A stretch of 64,000 bases of DNA from Terana coerulea (taxonomy: Eukaryota; Basidiomycota; Agaricomycetes; Polyporales; Phanerochaetaceae): the NCBI GenBank assembly GCA_024811115.1, contig JAKOGH010000031.1, positions 1-64,000 on the forward strand. Direction: 5' to 3'. Within the stretch, counting starts at the first letter, position 1; every line of letters starts with the position of its first letter. The translations under genes and the position numbers were made by a program. The notes beneath the pieces are model-generated. The model worked only from the letters and a program-made list of their open reading frames with translations, did no database searches and had not been told where the DNA came from. This document shows positions 11,937-23,782 of the stretch, one piece after another.

Positions 11937-12356
11937 GATCTCATATCAGGTTCATAGCTTTGCAATCGCGACGCATAGAGGTCGCGGCCCGTTGCGCTTA
12001 TGCAAGAGGCAGGGTACTGCAGTACGCCTGTCGACCACAGACGAACACCGTCAAGCTAAACGTCTCGGTAATAAAACACTTGTCGAGCGTGGGCGGATCA
12101 AGGCCGATGCAACGAAAGCCGCAAAGAATCGTAAGATTACGAAATAAAGCAGCGTCCTTTTAGCCGTCTTCTGAGCATATGAATTGTGCTCTTGATCATA
12201 GCTCCACATGACAATTGTATCGAGGTCTTCAGTGACCGCTCGCATGTACATATTTGACGGCGGCATCAAAATGCATTCGGAGATGTGAACGTGCACCACA
12301 TAGCGGTCCGCACAGATGGCCAAAGTCATCGACTCTCCGACCATAACACCTGAGCA
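11937..12356. other. Intergenic, no gene recognised
   Basis: This holds the upstream region of HET gene 2 and the 3' end region of FMO1. No coding or structured element is apparent. Confidence 0.5.
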
Positions 12357-14713
12357 TCATGAAACGCGCGGCGCGGAATACCGTGTTGTGAATAAGCCCT
12401 CCTGTTTCGCTTTAATTTCTATGTCATCGTTAACCTCAGCCACCACTTCTATAATAAAAAAACGAGCGAAGGAGACTCACGCAACACAAGATGCTTTGAG
12501 AAGAACCGACAAAAAGCCAAGTTGCCCAGTATCGGCCACAGGTTCGGCGCCCCGTCTATCTCGAGCTCACGATATGCACCAGTGATTTCGCCTTCGTCAT
12601 TCAAATCCCATATTGGCGATATTTTGGAGCCGAGGTCGGTGCCAATGAGGCTGGCAACAGGCTTGCGGAGATCATCAAATCTGCCGTGCGGATCTACGTC
12701 AGCTTATAGTTGGCAGATATAAAAAGGACCATACCCTGTTGCAACGATGACGACGTCCGCTTCGAGTTCAATGCCGTCCGTAAACTTGATACCGGTCTTG
12801 GTGAAGTGGTCGATCTCACTGCCAGCTTTGATCTTGATTTTTCCGTCGATTATTTGCCGACATGCACCTCGGTCTATCAACACACACGGCATGTCAGAAG
12901 GACGGAACCATGACATCAACGAATGTAGTGCATACCAAGGTAATAACCGCCGCCTCGTAGTAGATGAAAGAACGGGCCGGTGTTTTCTTCGCCGTCGTTG
13001 GCCCTATAGCCGACTTTCCGGAGACCTTCCAACATTTCACTGCCAACGGCTCAGACCCGAGCTGATGGTACAAAAACACAAGGCGTGCTTACCGGTCAAC
13101 TTCACGAATGACGGCAGCACTGCGTTGAGCGAGGTACTTCGCGAAATGCACAGGTAGCGAATGTTTGTTGCAGTCGACGTCTTCGGTCGGCGCTGCTTCC
13201 CATTCTGCCGCTGGGGATGCGCGTAACATACCCCTGTCGATAGACATGGCGAAGGTAGAAGTCCGTTGAAACATCGTGACATCTGAAAACAACTCGATCA
13301 GCAACGGCAGCTAAGGAATGCTGTGTCATGAACTAACCGATACCCAAGTCAGCACAGTCAGAGGCTGTATCGTGTGCTACAACGATGTCTGGTAAGTGGC
13401 ATGCAACATAACTAGGCAGAGCAAGCTTACCAGATGAAGAAGCACCAATTACTACGACTTTCTTGCCCACAAAGGCTTCGCAGAATGAAAGTCGTCGGAA
13501 TGCACAATTTGCCCGATAAATTCTTCCTACATATCCATTAAACCCGATAAGTGTTATGCGTTTCAGCAATGGTGGCATCGTTTTCACCTGGTTGGGAAAA
13601 ACCGTCCGTTTGAAAGGGTAGCCGTTGGCAAGAACGACGTGGTCTGTGCTCAACACGCGCTCAGAGCCGTCAGCGCGCAAAACTGTAACTTCCCATTTGT
13701 TGTTTTTCAAATTGCGAACGGCGCGCGTTGCAGACGAGGACGTCCAAATGTTCAATTCTAGAGCGTCGGCGTAGAATTCAAGCCAGTTGGCGAACTGCAG
13801 CATTGGTCATTCACACAATAGGCGCCCCTGAGAATCGCGAAGACATACCTTAGTCGAGGGAATGAACACAGGCCAAGATTTCGGAAAGCTAACCATCGAA
13901 GGTAAGGCTGGCTGCAGCAGGAGACCGAAGTACCTGTACCTACGGTAAGTACGGCATTTGATTCTGCCCTACTTTAGAGTTAGCCGAGCGACCCAGGAAC
14001 ATGCAAAGTGAATACGTACAGATGGGTCCATGCAGACTTAGTGTCTCGTAGCGCATTCGCCAAGTATCCCCAATCCGCTCATTCTTGTCGACTATCAGGC
14101 TTGAGACACCCAGGTGGTCCAGCCGCGCAGCGACCTCCAACCCACTTTGCCCACCACCTATAATCAATACCTCCGAATCCCAGTCCTCAAATTCTCTCGC
14201 CCTCCGACGCTGCTCTGACCAGTTCTCATGGTGTGGGTTGAAGTCGCGTAGCTCGCCTGAGCGTTCGGGATGGCCCTTTAGTCCCTCCAGATTTGTGTAC
14301 ACGGTGACTGCTCGCCATACGCCATCCTGGGTATAAACAAGACGCGCGTCGCCTCTTCCGACACCGACTCCCGTTTCGAAAGAGAACTGGACGAAGATCC
14401 AGCCGAGGTCGGGGTATGGCGTTTGGTATGAAGCGCGTAAGAAGTCGAATTGGCCGAGTTTCGTCTGCCTGAGGCGATCCTCCAGAAACGTTGTAATCTT
14501 GACGCGTCCCTCGAATGTTCGCATGTCCCAAGTAAGCGTAAAGAGGTCCCTCCACCACGGATCGGCGTACAAGAGCTCTTGAACGAGGCCGTGAATGTTC
14601 GTAGACGCTATTCGTTGAGAGAAACCATCCAGCCACCTTCGCCCGACCTCTTCTGCATTTGTGCCCTCTGGTGGTTCAATACCCAGCTTTTCGAAGGTTG
14701 GTAACCCAGACAT
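12357..14713 (-). CDS. Flavin-containing monooxygenase FMO1 (NTF2-like N-terminus); one frameshift
   Basis: Starts at ATG 14713 (MSGLPTFEKLGIEPP) and ends with TGA at 12357, after a C-terminal exon reading EIKAKQEGLFTTRYSAP like its paralogs. Order of parts: an NTF2-like segment (WWRDLFTLTWDMRTFEG...), the FAD-binding VLIIGGGQSGLEVAARL, MPYLP, the FMO-type EFIGQIVHS block, the NADPH-binding VVVIGASSSAHD, and EADVVIVATGYG. Ten or so short introns can be placed; the first exon ends at 14020. Between HSAK and FVGKK one base appears missing near 13474-13477. Substrate is unknown; family members oxygenate N, S or carbonyl carbons. It is head-to-head with the cytosine deaminase gene, 344 bases apart. 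FMO2 and FMO3 in this window are clear paralogs. Confidence 0.85.
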
Positions 14714-15057
14714 GATGTCTGGAAGCTAGGTCCACCGTCCGAGGCAAGTTGGGCCAGCTAGACTTAGGGCGTTGTGAAAACCATTTCCCGGTAAACATTG
14801 GTCAGCGTACTTACGGAATAACCAGATAATATTGCAGATAGTGTAGCATATGCTGTCGACGGACTCTGTAGATGAATCTCCCATGATTGGTCGGTTATGT
14901 GCCTGTCTGCAGCCGGAAAGGATGGCGAGGTCGCTCGTCGAAGTGGTGGGAAATGAGAAAGAGGTCCCGCGCTTGCATCTTGCTCTCCACCACCATTTCA
15001 CCTCGATTGTCTTCGAGCAGACACAACGCACACTCGACGCTCTCTATTGTGTGAAAC
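14714..15057. promoter_or_regulatory. Divergent promoter region FMO1 / cytosine deaminase
   Basis: 344 bases separate the two start codons, so both promoters must lie here or overlap the genes. No TATA box was seen. Confidence 0.4.
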
Positions 15058-15721
15058 ATGAACTCCGTCGACAAAATTGGCTTGGAGGAATCTGTCGCTC
15101 AGGCAAGGAAGAGCTACGCAGAAGGCGGTATCCCTATCGGCTCTGCGCTTGTCTACCATGGTGCTGGGGGTCAGGAACCTAGACTGCTTGGCTCAGGGCA
15201 CAACGAGCGAGTCCAGAAGGCCTCCGCCACGCTTCACGGAGAGATATCATGTCTGGAGACCGCTGGACGACTGAAAGCGGAGGTCTACAGGAACTCAACC
15301 ATGGCAAGTTAACTTTCGATGCCATTCTACAGCTAGCTTGAAGGATGTCCACTGCTCGCCCCAAATCTGGATCGCGTATCCTGCAGTTTACGACGCTTAG
15401 GTGCGACTTTTACCCGGTTGATCACTATGACTTGCCTGACCCATTTCGATAGTCCATGCATGATGTGCACCGGTGCCATATTGCTATACCGTATTCCCCG
15501 AGTCGTCATTGGCGAGAATACGAACTTTAAAGGCGGGGAGGACCTCCTGCGCAGTCAAGGTGTGGAGGTCGTGGTTCTAGAGAACCAAGAATGCAAGGAC
15601 TTAATGGCGAAGTTCATACAGGAGAAGCCTGAGGTACGCCCGCTGACCTGTTCGCCCTATTTCGACCCGCAAACCCAACTTGTAGGAGTGGTACGAAGAC
15701 ATCGGGGAGCCGTCGGACTAG
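15058..15721 (+). CDS. FCY1: Cytosine deaminase, FCY1 type
   Basis: Converts cytosine to uracil in pyrimidine salvage. Four exons (15058-15303, 15387-15400, 15453-15633, 15686-15721) give 158 residues, the same length as the yeast enzyme. Zinc-site residues are visible: His60 and Glu62 in LHGEIS, and Cys89 and Cys92 in SPCMMC. The second exon is only 14 bases (TTTACGACGCTTAG), and without it the conserved FTTLSPC cannot be made. The first intron begins with GC (GCAAGT), a GC-AG intron; using a GT instead gives an early stop. Frame is intact throughout. It shares a divergent promoter with FMO1. Cytosine deaminase is absent from animals but normal in fungi. Product uracil could link to the uridine phosphorylase at 43.3 kb. 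Confidence 0.93.
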
Positions 15722-16372
15722 CAACGTGCATTCGTACGCGCCGAACATGCACTATTGTATCATCGCAGCTTGATCGCATGTTTGCTTGTGAGAAATCTAG
15801 GTCCCCATGAAACCCAAATTTTTACCTCATTGCGGGCCAAGCCCGAAGCTCTCCTGTTTAATGGCAAGGTGTACATGCTCTTCGCCATCTGTGGACCACC
15901 CCAATCGTTCACGAAGGTATACAGTATCTGCGGGTTCGCGTTCAAATATCAGTGGCACATGATAAAAGCCTTTGTGGCGCTTCGCTTCTCTTTAAATTTG
16001 CTGAACCCCTCTCCTTGCTTTTCCCGCTACCACGTCCAACTTTCAACCCCTCGACACGTTTGCCCTACCACTGATCGCTTTTAATACCCAGATAACCGCT
16101 TCATGACTCTGAGAACGTCTACACCAGAATCAGACCGCCATTGCCGGCTGACGCCCAAAATCGTCACGAGTCTCGCTTCGCAAACTGTTCGCAAACCAAA
16201 ACCAACGGGCGGTAGTTGGGAATGAACGGTCCCACCAGCCTTCCACCTCCGCGACCCTGAACAACGTGATGCCTGACTCCTTCTCGGACGCAAAACAGAA
16301 AGCAGTGCCGGCATGAGACACTGCTCTGACGTCGCCTAGACCTCGGGCGCAATCGAACACTCAAAACGTGGA
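15722..16372. other. Intergenic upstream of GH31-A
   Basis: No gene supported; an open frame at 15755-16084 lacks homology. Holds one copy of the two-part repeated motif. Confidence 0.5.
15956..15980 (-). promoter_or_regulatory. Two-part repeated motif, copy 1
   Basis: On the minus strand: GCGCCACAAAG, eight bases, then CATGTG, about 460 bases before the GH31-A start. Downstream on the same strand GATATTTGAACGC matches GATATCTGAACGC next to copy 2. Confidence 0.45.
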
Positions 16373-16378
16373 TATAAA
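16373..16378 (+). promoter_or_regulatory. TATA box of GH31-A
   Basis: TATAAA lies 62 bases before the ATG at 16440. Confidence 0.6.
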
Positions 16379-16439
16379 GTAGAGCTCTTCGTTCTCGGAG
16401 TTCTTCGACCGTTCCCTAACCCCGCACAGTTGGTTCACG

Positions 16440-19400
16440 ATGTGGTCTGCTTGCGTGGCTAGGCTTCTCGTACTCTCGTGCATTAGCCTCTATGTTCATG
16501 GACGACAGCCGTCCAAGTTGCACCGGGAACTCCTGGGTCATCGACTTACTTCTCGGGAGACGACTCATTCTCTGAACGTGTCGAATTGTCCAGGCGAGTT
16601 CTTAGTCATACATTTGTGAGGGCCACGACTAAGCTACCTCGTAGGATACACTCTACAGTCTCTGCAAGACACATCAACCGGGGTTACTGCTCAATTGTCT
16701 CTTGCCGGTCCAGCCTGCAACGCGTTCGGGAGTGACATTGCGAACTTAACGCTCGAAGTCTCGTATGATACAGATACTAGGTATGTGCTCTTCGTGTATG
16801 CAGAACAACTCGTAAGCGTTCTTAGGTTGCACGTCAACATCTACGATACCTCCCGGACACAATTTACGATCCCGTCCTCGGTGGTGGAACTCCCGCCTTT
16901 GCCTGGGACCATTCACAAAAATACGTCCGATCTGCTCTTCAACTACGAACCATCTCCTTTTGCGTTCTGGGTCACACGTCGATCTGAACCAGATGCTATG
17001 CCGCTCTTCGACACCCGGCCTGCGTCGCTGCCGCCTACCCCTATTCCGGCGGTAAATAGCAGCGATCCGGTCACTGCTTTAGACGGCTTTCCGCTGGTAT
17101 TCGAGGACCAGTATCTGCAACTGACATCTGCACTCCCTCGCGGGACGAACATCTACGGTCTCGGCGAGGTGGTGGCGAGTAGCGGGTTCCGCCGCGACGT
17201 TGGCACAGATGGAGGTTCAGGAACCATCCAAACCATGTGGAACAGGGATATTCAGGACCCACTGGACCAGAATCTGTACGTACGAAAGCTATCGCTGAGC
17301 ATTTCCTGCGGTGGCTAAAAGTTACACCATCCAGGTATGGTTCGCACTCAATTTACCTGGAGCATCGTTACAACGAAACCACCAAGCGGTCGCAAACGCA
17401 CGGCGTCTTTCACTTCAGGTATGAAAACCACAATTAATCATTTAATTGCACTTCGTTCTGACCCAGTTCACACAGTGCGGCCGGCTCTGACACTCTGCTC
17501 ATGACCCCACCATCTTCGCCGGTCTCGCTCATTGAATACCGCCTCATTGGAGGCACCCTGGACTTCTACTTCTTCTCTGGTCCCAGTCCCCAGAAGGTCA
17601 TGGAGCAGTACGGCGAGCTCGTTGGCTTCCCCACGTGGCAGCCCGCATGGGGCTTTGGATTCCATCTGTGCAGATGGGGCTACAAGAACGCGAGCGAGAC
17701 GAGGGAGCAGGTGCAAAAGATGAAGGAGGCCAACATCCCGCTTGAAAGTCAGTATTGTGGTCTATGGGTACGCCAGACTGATACTCACATTTATGGGCCT
17801 AGCTATGTGGAACGACATTGATCTTTACCATGCTGTGAGAGACTTCACCACCGACCCAGTGTCTTTCCCCGCAGAAGAAATGCGGTCGTTCACCCAAGAG
17901 CTGGCACGTACTTAATCGATACACCCCTCCTCTGCGTTCTGAACATTGGTATAGGCGGCCAACAACCAACATTACATCCCCATCGTTGACGCGGCGCTTG
18001 CCCACCAGAGCAACTCCAGCGATATCGTAAGTGGCCTCCTCGCAAACCTGAGTTGTGCTAACGCTCTGCTTAGTACGACCCGTACACCCGCGGGACCGAA
18101 CTGTTTGTCTTACCTCTTTCATATCCTCACTCAGACAGCTGACTTCCATGCTTGCTCTGTAGCGACGCCTTTGTCAAAAATCCGGACGGGACGGAGTACA
18201 TCGGCCAAGTATGGCCGGGCTTCACCGTTTTCCCCGACTGGTTCTCTGAGAATGCTCAAACGCTGTGGACGGAAGCGCTGACCAACTGGTCCAATCTCGG
18301 CGTGGAGTTTTCCGGAATATGGCTCGATATGAATGAAGTCTCGTCGTTCTGTGATGGGTCGTGGTGAGCATCATGAGGGTTGAATGCTAGACAAAAGATT
18401 GACTGTGCTGTTCTTAAACTAGTGGTACTGGTGCCAACTTGTCGGACACGTCACTGGGATTCCTTCTTCCTGGCGATCCAGGTATGGAAATCACTGATTA
18501 TCCGGAAGGGTGAGTCGATTAGTATCCGAGGCATTTCGACGTGGTCTACTAGTCACTGATAATACAACACCAGGTACAATTCCACAATCTCGGGACCGAG
18601 CGGAAATATCACCGTCAACGGCACACTGACCTTTGGTGCAAGCGCTCCTGAACCTGGCAATTCCGCTCTTACCAAGCGTGGTCTCGGCGAGGCCAACGAA
18701 ACTGGAGTTGATCTTAATACTCCGCCATACGCCATTCAAAATGGTAAGCTCGCAGTCTAGGATAGAATTCTCTGCATAACTGACAAATGCATCTCCATAG
18801 GCTTCGGACGACTCGCTATCCATACCCTGGCGACCAACGCCACGCACGCAAACGGGCTCGTGGAGCTCGACACGCACAACCTGTGGGGAATGATGGAGGG
18901 CAAAGCGACACACAACGCCCTTCTCTCTATCCACCCCAACAAACGACCCTTCATCATTGCGCGTTCCACCTTCCCATCATCCGGCCACTGGACAGGACAC
19001 TGGCTCGGCGACAACTTCAGTCTCTGGCAGTACATGTATCGCAGCATCCAAGGCGTGCTGCAGTTCCAGATTTTCCAGGTCCCGATGGTCGGAGCGGATA
19101 CGTGCGGCTTCCAGGGGAATACGGACGAGGAGCTCTGCAACCGCTGGATGCAGCTGTCTGCCTTTATGCCGTTCTTCAGGAACCACAATCAGAGAGGAGC
19201 GATGAGTCAGGAGCCCTACCGATGGGACAGCGTCGCGAATGCTTCGCGCACAGCCATTGGCATCCGGTACTCTTTACTGCCGTACTGGGTGAGTGGTGTC
19301 TTTTCTTACATCAGCCGGCATCGCTGATACAGCCTTTGTTAGTACACGCTCTTCGCCAATGCCTCGCAGTTTGGCTCTCCACCAATCCGCGCACTTTTCT

Positions 19401-20070
19401 ACGAGTTCCCAGATGAGCCGGAACTGTTCTCCGTCGACAGGCAGTTCCTGATAGGACGAGACTTGCTGGTTACGCCAGTCTTAACACCCAATGTCTCAAC
19501 CGTGGATGGTGGGTGCTCTGCATCCCCAACTATCCTTAATTTGACACCTTTGTAGGTATATTCCCTGGCCAGGGTCGCACTCTATGGCGTGATTGGTACA
19601 CTCACGACGCCGTTGAGGCGAACGTCAGCACCAACACGACCATCTCGGCGCCTCTGGGGCACATCAACGTCCACATCCGAGACGGCTCCGCCATCCTGCT
19701 GCATTCGACGCCGGGGTACACGATCACAGACACCCTGGCAAGTCCATACTCGCTACTGATTTCCCAGGCCTCGGATGGCTATGCTTTTGGCACGGCGTAC
19801 TTCGACGACGGCGAGAGCGTCCCGCCGACTCCGAATCGCAACGTTCAATTCCACGTCAGCACAGGCGAACTGAAGATTGAGAGCGCCGGCTCTTTCCATG
19901 TCGCTCCGAAGCTGGAGACTATCACAGTCCTGGGCGCGTCGAAGCCTACTGATGTTGTCGTGCAAGGCAAGTCAGTGAGGGGATGGGAATACCTGGACCA
20001 GCAACAAAAGTTGGTGATTGGTGGATTGGCTCTGGATTTGAACGGTCCCATTGCAGTCTCATGGAAGTGA
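16440..20070 (+). CDS. Secreted alpha-glucosidase GH31-A
   Basis: Fourteen exons close in frame to 977 residues. A signal peptide is evident (MWSACVARLLVLSCISLYVHG). Conserved GH31 blocks: the N-terminal sandwich with YGLGEVVASSGFRRDVG, WQPAWGFGFHLCRWGY, the nucleophile Asp491 in GIWLDMNE, the acid/base Asp659 in GHWLGDNF, GADTCGFQGNTDEELCNRWMQ and PFFRNHN. Such enzymes release glucose from the non-reducing ends of maltose, maltodextrins or related alpha-glucans outside the cell. Two introns begin with GC rather than GT (after 16593 and after 17903). GH31-B and GH31-C in this window are paralogs with different intron sets. No frameshift was found, which contrasts with both paralogs. Many N-x-S/T sites suit a secreted glycoprotein. 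Confidence 0.95.
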
Positions 20071-20201
20071 GTGTTTGAACGAGGATGTTTGTACCTACCG
20101 CTTGCCAAAATTCAAAATTTGATCATTGTCAACATTGACGATCTGTATACACTTTGTCTTGGTGCGTCCAATACGTCTGTATGATATCCGGCGTTAGTCA
20201 A

Positions 20202-20342
20202 TAGAGGGTATTAGCTGCGATATATATCGCCGTAAGCGCTTCATAATGGGGCCGGCGCTCTGCGATTTTGGCAGGGAATTGGAGCTTTCGGAGAATTCCG
20301 CTTCAATACAGGCGTAATATTTCTCGTAGCTAATACCCTCTA
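20202..20342. mobile_element. MITE-like element with TA target site
   Basis: GAGGGTATTAGCT (from 20204) and its exact inverse AGCTAATACCCTC (to 20340) form terminal inverted repeats flanked on both sides by TA. The inner parts continue as an imperfect inverted match (CGATATATATCGCC against CGAGAAATATTACGCC). The element is about 137 bases and has no coding capacity. A TA target duplication fits Tc1/mariner-type non-autonomous elements. Confidence 0.65.
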
Positions 20343-21427
20343 ATGTCTATGTATCTGAACAGCGATAGACGAACGCTCCTTGGATGCTTCGGCTTAGTCG
20401 GCCGAGGCGCTTTGACGCCACAAAGCCTGCCAGCACGTGGCTACGCAAAGAGCCAGCAAGCGCCGGTTTCGTGTTTGCCTTTGTCCCGTCATGCTACCCT
20501 TCCATCCCTCCACAACCCCATGCATGTGGCATCTGGTTCTTCTGCGTGCTTTTACATCAGGAATGCTCAGCTCTTGTCGTTGTCGCCAGCTCTCTGGCAC
20601 CTCAGTCGCTGCGTAAGTCACGATCAAATGCAGCCAGGTGAACTTCGGAAAGACGAAGCAGGGGTTGCCCTTTCCTGCGCAGCGTGACAAATAACTGGGT
20701 AAAGCTGCTCGTCAGGAGCTGCTGTAGCCTTCTCGGCGTCCGCGGAACTCAAACCAATGTCTAAACTTCCGAATCACCAAGACATACGCTCATCCGCTCC
20801 GTCCTACACCCCGGCCTCCTAACCCCTATACCGACTTTGTGCGCAGCCCTAGCTCCTGTTTTATTTGGGTCTAGTGTCCATGCCGGGTTCTTGAATAGCT
20901 CCGTCAAACGAGACACGGGTACACGAGACATGCCTATGACGTCCACGGTCTTGCCAACCGCTTCCCGCAGCGTTTCCGAAGACTAAGGCGGGGAGGACGG
21001 CCGTTCCACTGCCAGAGCGCTCGCTGTGTCCCCGCGTCCCTGGCCGCCTCGGGAACATCATAGGGCTGGTCGAGTGACCCTCCCTGAAGTCTAAATTTTG
21101 ATCTCAGCCATTTCCCCCCCTCGATCAGGTATCCTATCGCGTTCCGGAACTTGTCGCCCTCCTACGCTTCAGTGTGCCAGACGGGCTCCGGCACAGGACT
21201 ACACGCCCCCTAAAGCACTTGGCCTTTTCATGAGCAGGTTCATATGACCGGACAGATCGAAGCCCAAGGAAGATAGGAGCTAATCAGCAGGTTCACTTCG
21301 GAATTCTCTACCATTCGAAGGTCATTTAAAGTCTTGTGTGATAATTGTAAGCGTCTTCCTTCGTCGAGCTCCCCTTCGCACGACGGCTTACTTTATCTCT
21401 TCTCCTCTTCGCAACCTTGCATCAGCG
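20343..21427. other. Intergenic between GH31-A and FMO2
   Basis: Holds one copy of the two-part motif; otherwise no gene or structured element is recognised. Confidence 0.5.
20417..20439 (+). promoter_or_regulatory. Two-part repeated motif, copy 3
   Basis: GCCACAAAG, eight bases, CACGTG; about 1.0 kb before the FMO2 start and 0.35 kb after the GH31-A stop. The bases after the E-box (GCTACGC) resemble those after copy 4 (AAGCCACGC). Confidence 0.45.
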
Positions 21428-23782
21428 ATGTCCTTCAACGCACAGAGTATGACTCAGCAGGCCCGTGAACCCGACCTACCGACCACCAACAGCCTCAGAT
21501 TCAACAAAGATGATGTCACCGGTGCGGACGCAGCCAAAGTCGGCGCAGAGTGGCTGAAGAAGTTTGAGGACAAGATCCAACAGGGCGGTATCGACGGCAT
21601 TCTCAACGAGCTCCTGACCTCCGACGCGTGGTGGCGCGACCTGCTCGCTATGACCTGGGATCTCCGCTCCTTCCAGGGCACGGACAAGATCAAGGCCTTC
21701 CTTTCCGACCGCCTCCAGCCGTCCCAACTGCGCGACTTCGAGGTCAAGTTCAGCCAGGTCGACGACCTGTACGAGGACCTCGCGTGGGTTCGCGTGCACT
21801 TCACCTGCAAGAACAGCGTCGGCGCGTGTTCCGGCGTCGCGCGTCTGGTCCCCGTCGACGGACAGTGGAAGGCGCACAACGTGTTCACGAACCTGGAGAA
21901 GCTGAACGGCATCGAGGAGAAGACGGGCGAGCACCGCGACCGGGATCCCAACCACGGCAAATGGCTCGACAAGCGGGCGAGGGAGAGGGAGTTCCCCGAG
22001 GACCCGGCGGTGCTGGTTATCGGCGGCGGGCAGAGTGGGCTGGAGATCGCGGCACGTCTGAAGCTGCTCGGGGTACCCACGCTCGTCTGCGAGAAGCATG
22101 CGCGGATTGGAGACAACTGGAGGCACCGCTACGCAGCGTTGTGCTTGCATGATGTTGTCTGTGAGTTTCACCCATTCCTACAATGCGTATGGAGTCTGAC
22201 ACACATGTCGCAGGGTACGACCACATGCCCTACATCCCTTTCCCCGAGAACTGGCCCATGTACTGCCCTGCTCAGAAGGTCAGCGTTTCCCTCAGCTCTC
22301 ATCGTTTACCCAGCTCACTCCTTGCTGTAGCTCGCGGACTGGCTCGAGTCGTACGCGAACAACATGGAGATAGACTACTGGACGGAAGCCAAGGTCAAAT
22401 CTGCGCGCAGGGTTTCTGAGGGCAAGCACAAGGGCAAGTGGGAGGTGACTGTCGAACGGGGCGACAAGAACCGCGTGTTGCACGTCGACCATGTCGTCTT
22501 CGCTATTGGCGTAGGTGGTGGGACCCCCAACATGCCCAAGATCCCAGGCATGGTAAGCACTACGTCTTCCGTTTCTTCCCGGTCAGCACGTTCAGTGTAG
22601 CCCCCGCAGGACAAGTTCCAGGGTCAGATCCTCCATTCGACGGAGCACGGCAAGGCGCTTGACCACGCCGGGAAGAAGGTTGCGGTGGTGGGTGCTTGCA
22701 CTTCGGGTGCGTGTTCGCTTCGTTCTTTCTTTCGCCGTGCCTATCGCTAAAGCGCTCCATCTAGCACATGATATCTCCGCGGATTACGCCGACAACGGTG
22801 TCGATGTCACTCTGGTGCAGCGCACGTCCACCTATATCATGACCAACAAGCACGGCATGCCTGCTTTGATGAAGGGTATGTACCCACCAGCTCTCACCAT
22901 GGTCTCCTCGATTGTGTTCTGACATGCGCTTGGCTTACAGGTGTGTACTGGGAAGGCGGCCCTCCAGTTGAAGTCGGCGATATGATTGACAACAGCATGC
23001 CTATCCTGTATCGCAAGATGGTACACAAGCGAATCACCAAGTTCATCGCCGAGCAGGACAAGTACGTAGTTCCTCCGTATATCCCGTCTCACGCTCATCG
23101 TCTTATGAGTTCTCAGGGAGCTCCTGGATGACTTGCACAAGGTCGGCTTCAAGACCAACTTGGGCGTCGACGGGTCCGGCTTCCTTATTCTCGCTATGTT
23201 GCGCCTGGGGGGTACTACCTCGGTGCGCCCCATCTCTTTCCTAATCTCCTTATCCTGGTTTATCCTTATCCTCGCAGATGTCGGTGCCTCGCAGAAGATC
23301 GTCGACGGCAAGATCAAGCTCAAGTCCTCCGGCGCCATCCAGCGCTTCACCAAGACCGGCATGCTATTCGAGGACGGCTCCACGCTCGATTGCGACGTGG
23401 CGGTCTTCGCGACTGGGTACGGCGACCCGCGCGGGCCCATGCGCGACATCGTGGGCGAGGAGGTTGGCAAGCAGCTGACTCCCTGTGTGGGGCATCGACG
23501 ACGAGGGCGAGCTGCGCAGCTGCTGGAAGGAGATCGGCGTGGAGAACCTGTGGCTGATGATGGGTACGCTGTCTCGACGCCCCCGCTAGTTTCGTCGGGC
23601 AGAACCTGACACATTTGTGTAGGCAACTTCGCGTGGTGCCGCTTTTACTCCAAGCGTCTCGCGTTGCGTACGTTTCCCCCTTTGACGTCTCAGCCTATCC
23701 ATGCTTACACGCCGTTGCAGAGATCAAGGCCAAGCAGGAAGGTGTCTTCGGTGAACGGTACTCCGCCCCCGTCAAATGGTGA
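21428..23782 (+). CDS. Flavin-containing monooxygenase FMO2; two frameshifts
   Basis: The start at ATG 21428 (MSFNAQSMTQQ) is preferred over an in-frame ATG 90 bases upstream. Exons include 21428-22160, 22214-22278, 22331-22552, 22610-22706, 22765-22875, 22941-23061 and onward to TGA at 23782. Parts: WWRDLLAMTWDLRSFQG (NTF2-like segment), VLVIGGGQSGLEIAARL (FAD), YDHMPYIPFPENWP, KFQGQILHS, VAVVGACTSAHDI (NADPH) and DCDVAVFATGYG, ending APVKW exactly like FMO3. One G seems missing in the G6 run at 23207-23212 (RLGG-YYL), and one base is extra near 23481-23486 (LTP-VWGIDDEGEL). If real they would truncate the protein; assembly error is as likely. Substrate unknown. Confidence 0.85.

Noticed and set aside
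15755..16084. 109-codon open frame between FCY1 and GH31-A
   Set aside because: No family resemblance; overlaps one copy of the two-part motif and has no promoter features.
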